From an uncultured Blautia sp. (GTDB lineage: Bacteria > Bacillota > Clostridia > Lachnospirales > Lachnospiraceae), in the NCBI RefSeq assembly GCF_934372025.1, contig NZ_CAKROJ010000045.1:1-19111 (forward strand): DNA of 19,111 bases, read 5' to 3'. Positions 15,677 through 19,111 of this stretch are shown here, in pieces (position 1 is the stretch's first letter; each line of letters opens with the position of its first letter). Both the position numbers and the translations under genes were made by a program. The notes under the pieces are model-generated. The model saw only the letters and a list, made by a program, of their open reading frames with translations. It did not search any database and was not told where the DNA came from.

Positions 15677-17077
15677 ATGAAACAAATTTTAAAAAGAACA
15701 GGACTCGTATTTTGTTGTTTTCTGCTGGTAGTGGTGACGGCAAATATACTTATACCTCTTTTTTGCAAGAAACCAGACAAAAATTATGCGGAACAACTGA
15801 GCAGAACAGAATTTACTGCAGAAATTGCAGGAACAGAAAGAATCTGCTGTATTGATGATAATGAAGAGGCACTTTTGTGGCGGCTTCGGATGATCGGTAC
15901 AGCAAAGAAAAATATTGTGCTCTCTACTTTTGATCTGCGTGCAGATGAAAATGGCACAAAACTTCTGGCTGCTCTGAATCATGCCGCATCAAAAGGCGTA
16001 AAAATCCGGTTGCTGATCGATGGAATTTACCAACAGCTTTTCTTGGCTAACAGCAGTGATTTTCAGACCCTCGCATCCAGTGAGAATGTGGAAGTAGGAG
16101 TTTATAATCCGGTAACACCAGCCAATCTGTTCAAAGTGAACTATCGTATGCACGACAAATATCTGATCATTGATGAGAAAATGTACCTGCTTGGAGGACG
16201 AAACAGCAACGATATCTTTCTTGGAGATCATACAAAGGGAATCAATGAAGACAGAGATATTCTGGTTTATGATACATCGAATGGAAGCGCAGAATCTCTG
16301 CAGCAGCTGGAGGATTATTTTTATGAAGTCTGGAATGATAAGTGTGTAAGTAAAAGAAAGGAAAAAAAGCATTCAAAATACGCGGAATCCAATGCACATC
16401 TGAAAGAAGTCTATGCCTCTCTTTTGAAAAAGTATAAGGATATAGAAACCTACAGTGACTGGGAAAAAGATACGATTGAAGTGAATAAAATCACACTGGT
16501 CGATAATGGAGTTCATGCCAGTCGGAAAAAACCACAGGTTTTGCAGACAATACAGTATCTTTCCAACAATGCAGATCATGTGATCATACAGACTCCGTAT
16601 GTGATCTGTAATGGCTATATGTATGATGTGCTGCAGCAAATTTCAGACCATGCAAAGCTGCAGATTGTGCTGAATGCAGTGGAAAAAGGTTCTAATCCAT
16701 GGGGATGTACTGATTACCTCAACCAGAAAAAGAAAATTCTGAAAACAGGAGCGGATGTTTACGAACTGATGAATGAATATCCGGTGCATACAAAAGCTGT
16801 GCTGATTGATGAAAGACTGTCAGTAGTAGGATCTTATAATCTGGATATGCGAAGCACTTATCTGGATACAGAACTGATGCTGGTAATTGACAGTGAGAAG
16901 CTGAATCAGCAAATTCGCGCCACAGAGTCAGACTATATGGAAAAGAGCAAGGAAGTGCTTGCAAATGGTCATGAGACTGAAGGCGCGAAGTATAAGAAAA
17001 AGATATTAAATCGACAGAAAAAAATCTATTACAGTGTACTTAGACTTCTCATTCGTCCATTGCGACAGCTGTTGTAA
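15677..17077 (+). CDS. Membrane-anchored phospholipase D superfamily protein (cardiolipin synthase-like)
   Basis: This 466-residue protein has an N-terminal membrane anchor (about residues 7-28) and two HKD active-site motifs. The first is H159-x-K161-x4-D166 (HDKYLIIDEKMYLLGGRN) and the second H371-x-K373-x4-D378 (HTKAVLIDERLSVVGSYN). Two complete HKD motifs on one chain are the signature of phosphatidyltransferases such as cardiolipin synthase and of phospholipases D. Only one hydrophobic segment precedes the catalytic region, whereas ClsA-type enzymes have two, so the exact reaction and topology are open. A basic tail ends the protein. The start lacks a clear ribosome site (only an A-rich AAATAAAG), though the MKQILKRTGLVF start fits a signal-anchor. 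It follows the dipeptidase by 27 bases with no promoter seen, suggesting read-through transcription and weak translation. Confidence 0.85.
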   Translation: MKQILKRTGLVFCCFLLVVVTANILIPLFCKKPDKNYAEQLSRTEFTAEIAGTERICCIDDNEEALLWRLRMIGTAKKNIVLSTFDLRADENGTKLLAALNHAASKGVKIRLLIDGIYQQLFLANSSDFQTLASSENVEVGVYNPVTPANLFKVNYRMHDKYLIIDEKMYLLGGRNSNDIFLGDHTKGINEDRDILVYDTSNGSAESLQQLEDYFYEVWNDKCVSKRKEKKHSKYAESNAHLKEVYASLLKKYKDIETYSDWEKDTIEVNKITLVDNGVHASRKKPQVLQTIQYLSNNADHVIIQTPYVICNGYMYDVLQQISDHAKLQIVLNAVEKGSNPWGCTDYLNQKKKILKTGADVYELMNEYPVHTKAVLIDERLSVVGSYNLDMRSTYLDTELMLVIDSEKLNQQIRATESDYMEKSKEVLANGHETEGAKYKKKILNRQKKIYYSVLRLLIRPLRQLL

Positions 17078-17110
17078 GATTATCGGTCTCTATACAACGG
17101 ATTCTTTTTT
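17069..17110 (+). terminator. Probable terminator of the phospholipase D-like gene
   Basis: CTGTTGTA (17069-17076) pairs with TACAACGG (17093-17100), an 8-bp stem with one G-U, around a 16-base loop. A T-rich tract, TTCTTTTTT, follows at 17102-17110. The left arm includes the last codons and the stop of the gene. Confidence 0.55.
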
Positions 17111-17152
17111 ATGAAAGAGAAGAGTACAGATCAGAACTGTAAGTGGGACAGA

Positions 17153-17223
17153 AAGCTCTCCACAAGAACCCAGATCCGGAACATATTCCGTGTTTTCGGG
17201 TGGTAAATGCGAAGGGAGAGCTT
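17153..17223. repeat. Nested inverted repeat in the gap between convergent genes
   Basis: Three helices can nest. AAGCTCTCC (17153-17161) pairs with GGAGAGCTT (17215-17223), a perfect 9 bp. ACCC (17168-17171) pairs with GGGT (17198-17201). CGGAA (17177-17181) pairs with TTCCG (17186-17190) around a CATA loop. There is no T-tract on either strand, so it is not a standard terminator. The rest of the 190-base gap (17078-17267) holds only the terminator at its left end and a weak 55-codon minus-strand frame without a ribosome site. Confidence 0.5.
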
Positions 17224-17267
17224 GCCAGTGAAGTGTCAGTACAGTATCTTGCATCATCAGTTGTTTA

Positions 17268-19025
17268 TCATGAAAATTTATCACTGTAATGAATATGTAT
17301 GTCCTCCCAGTCCACAAACGATACATAAAATACTCTGCCATATTGCTGGCTCTCGACGATTCTTCCGTGATCAAGGACAGAAAGATAAGATCCGTCAGCT
17401 TTTTGGAGATGAAAATGAATATAGTCATTCTCATTGCCTCCATCAATCTGTTCCCAGATACTGGACTCTATTTCCTGCTGTTCATCCTTCCGAATCAGGT
17501 TGCGAAAGCTCTTTTTTGTGCGTCTGAAGAGTTCATCCACAGTTTTATATCCAGCCATATGAAGGAACTCGTGATTTGCATAAAAGAGTTCATCATCGTC
17601 TTTGTCTGCTTTGTATATGATAAATGCACCTGGAAGGTGTTCAGAGATATCTTTGAGTGCGAAGCCCAGTTGTTTGCGGGTGCCTGATTGAAGTCCTCTT
17701 CTGTAAGCCATACATCCATTTTTTCCGTGAAGTTTTATTTCATAAAGAGCCGCATCTGCACAGCGCATGAGCTGTGAATGGTTGGATGCAAATGTTGGAT
17801 ATTCCGCATATCCAAGAGAAATATAAAAGGGATATTCTTTTCCTCTGTAAGAGAATGACTTTGGAAGCTGAGTGAATTGCCGCAACTGTTCTTCGGCATT
17901 TTCAAAGGTATAATCTGGCAGAAGAACGCAGAACTCGTCACCGCCATTCCTTCCAAGTAATGTATCAGGTGGGAAAAAAGCCTTCATGCTGTCTGCCAGA
18001 TTCTTTAATGCTCTGTCTCCGTAGTCATGCCCATAGATATCATTAATAAATTTAAAATCATCGATATCAAGGAGTGCGGCTACATAATGTGCTTTCGGAT
18101 TTTTATCGATCATCTTTTCAGTTGCTTCATCAAATCCATAGCGGTTGTAGATACCGGTAAGAGAATCCGTATGCGCCAGTATCTGAAATTTGTTTTTGTT
18201 TTCTTTTGATACCAGCCATACCCGGGTAAGTACTGATAAAAGTAAGATAATAGACGTAAATATTCCGGTAACTGCAACAAAAAGTGTGGTATTTCTCCAT
18301 CCATTATCAGGAGTTATCTCGAATTTCCAGTTTTCTTCACCTATCGTGAAATCATAAGAAACAGGATGAGTTAATTTCCCATCGGATCGATAAACGACAG
18401 TATAATTGTCACTCCAGGGTGCATCAGTTTTTGAGAGACTGTATTCATAGCCGAAATCCGAAAGTGCATGTATTGCGTCAGAAAAAATATCGGGAACACG
18501 CAGGATAACTATGGTAAATCCCCAGAAATATTCTTCTTCGTTTTTATCTTTCAGATAGACTGGATTGCGGACCGCAATTCCACAGCCGCCCTGTTTCAAC
18601 TCAAAAGGACCTTGTGTAATGATTGTATGATTGTCTCTTGCGTAACAGGAAATTTTTCTGCGCTCCTTATCATGAAGCAGGTCGATCTTACCGGCCTCAT
18701 TTCCCTCAGCGGGATATATGTCTGTCACAATGCCATCTGGTGCAAGTTGTATGCTTTCAATAGAATCAGACATAATATTTTCTGCAATCGTGTCAAACTG
18801 ATTGAAATCTCCTTTTTCACTGATCAGGATCTGCTTCAGAATATCTGTAATTTCAATTCCGTTTATAATTTCATTCTTTATACGATCACCGTAGGTTGAT
18901 GCATTTAATTGTGCTGTTATGCGCTTCTGTTCTTTTTCGTGGGTGTCTGTTTTATATAGAGTCAAACCAACAAGGCATATGCCCAGTAAAAAGACGACAA
19001 GAGGCACAAGCGTTTTTTTCTTCAT
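17268..19025 (-). CDS. Membrane diguanylate cyclase: CHASE-like sensor, GGDEF, C-terminal PAS
   Basis: This 585-residue signalling enzyme is predicted to make cyclic di-GMP from two GTP. Order: membrane helix at about 6-24, an extracellular region at about 30-240 that looks like a CHASE sensor (SIESIQLAPDGIVTDIYPAEG), a second helix at about 248-272, a GGDEF domain at about 285-440, and a PAS-like domain at about 455-575. The GGDEF domain has TDSLTGIYNRYGF, ALLDIDDFKFINDIYGHDYG and an intact active site GGDEF at 361-365. The usual inhibitory RxxD site five residues before it is missing (the positions read P-P-D-T), so feedback inhibition by the product is unlikely. No EAL domain is present. 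The start has GAGGT 8 bases upstream and a good extended -10. It stands alone, and no cyclic di-GMP riboswitch was recognised nearby. Confidence 0.92.
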   Translation of the reverse strand: MKKKTLVPLVVFLLGICLVGLTLYKTDTHEKEQKRITAQLNASTYGDRIKNEIINGIEITDILKQILISEKGDFNQFDTIAENIMSDSIESIQLAPDGIVTDIYPAEGNEAGKIDLLHDKERRKISCYARDNHTIITQGPFELKQGGCGIAVRNPVYLKDKNEEEYFWGFTIVILRVPDIFSDAIHALSDFGYEYSLSKTDAPWSDNYTVVYRSDGKLTHPVSYDFTIGEENWKFEITPDNGWRNTTLFVAVTGIFTSIILLLSVLTRVWLVSKENKNKFQILAHTDSLTGIYNRYGFDEATEKMIDKNPKAHYVAALLDIDDFKFINDIYGHDYGDRALKNLADSMKAFFPPDTLLGRNGGDEFCVLLPDYTFENAEEQLRQFTQLPKSFSYRGKEYPFYISLGYAEYPTFASNHSQLMRCADAALYEIKLHGKNGCMAYRRGLQSGTRKQLGFALKDISEHLPGAFIIYKADKDDDELFYANHEFLHMAGYKTVDELFRRTKKSFRNLIRKDEQQEIESSIWEQIDGGNENDYIHFHLQKADGSYLSVLDHGRIVESQQYGRVFYVSFVDWEDIHIHYSDKFS

Positions 19026-19067
19026 TTGCTTTACCTCGTTTTATTCATCGAATTTTTATGATAAACC

Positions 19068-19076
19068 ATTATATCA
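19068..19076 (-). promoter_or_regulatory. Extended -10 promoter of the diguanylate cyclase gene
   Basis: Read on the minus strand, TGATATAAT is a perfect TATAAT with a TGn extension; no strong -35 is seen, as is common for extended -10 promoters. The predicted start is about 35 bases before the ATG. Nothing further is seen between this site and the window end. Confidence 0.65.
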
Positions 19077-19111
19077 CAGAAGCTGAAAAATAGAATGTTT
19101 TTTCTCGAATA

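Noticed and set aside
17078..17267. Possible cyclic di-GMP or other riboswitch near the diguanylate cyclase
   Set aside because: I looked for conserved features of cyclic di-GMP, cobalamin and THF riboswitches on both strands and found none. The element is also downstream of the cyclase gene, not in a leader.
17090..17446. Minus-strand frame running from inside the diguanylate cyclase gene into the gap (118 codons; 55 codons from the last ATGs)
   Set aside because: Its first half overlaps the cyclase in another frame, the internal ATGs at about 17257 have no ribosome site, and the product shows no recognisable motif. I considered it as a frameshifted cyclase tail, but the PAS domain already looks complete at its own stop.
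1..19111. CRISPR array, tRNA/rRNA genes, insertion sequence or prophage
   Set aside because: No regularly spaced repeats, cloverleaf-like segment, transposase or integrase motifs, or flanking direct repeats were seen. Almost all the DNA is accounted for by recognisable chromosomal genes.

Overview
The window looks like an ordinary chromosomal stretch from a low-to-moderate G+C, Gram-positive anaerobe, most likely a gut Lachnospiraceae (Blautia/Dorea/Ruminococcus type). The organism call is inferred from gene content: a YesMN-type two-component system beside a sugar ABC transporter, a glycogen phosphorylase without the N-terminal regulatory extension, and a siroheme/ferredoxin reductase of the kind found in anaerobic clostridia. 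Strong AGGAGG-type ribosome sites are also present. No rRNA, tRNA, transposase, phage gene or CRISPR array was seen.

Layout. (1) Bases 1-6017, + strand: the tail of one sugar ABC permease, a second complete permease, a hairpin, then three overlapping genes for an AraC-type response regulator, a YesM-type sensor kinase and a large lipoprotein solute-binding protein. This is a carbohydrate uptake and sensing locus whose first part lies off the left edge. It ends at a bidirectional terminator (6016-6058). (2) 6067-8334, - strand: glycogen phosphorylase, divergent from a cupin/AraC regulator (8495-9373, +). (3) 9403-10287, - strand: a siroheme sulfite/nitrite reductase-like protein with two ferredoxin clusters, divergent from a LysR regulator (10417-11328, +). 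The shared intergenic region carries two good LysR-type operators and plausible promoters for both genes. (4) 11345-17077, + strand: a co-directional run of RluA-type pseudouridine synthase, MATE exporter, CinA/PncC-type amidohydrolase, M20 dipeptidase (PepV-like) and a membrane-anchored phospholipase D/cardiolipin synthase-like protein. These are mixed housekeeping genes, with possible internal promoters before the amidohydrolase and the dipeptidase. (5) 17268-19025, - strand: a membrane diguanylate cyclase with a CHASE-like sensor and a C-terminal PAS domain, convergent with the phospholipase gene across a 190-base gap holding a terminator and a nested inverted repeat.

How they work together. 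The left third senses and imports a carbohydrate. Glycogen phosphorylase releases glucose-1-phosphate from stored polymer and may be controlled by the adjacent AraC protein. The reductase/LysR pair looks like a self-contained, inducer-controlled unit. No clear undescribed multi-gene system was found. The points most worth a second look are the LysR operator layout, the stand-alone reductase, the lipoprotein coupled to the two-component system and the nested inverted repeat at 17153-17223. All family calls come from motif reading, without database searches.
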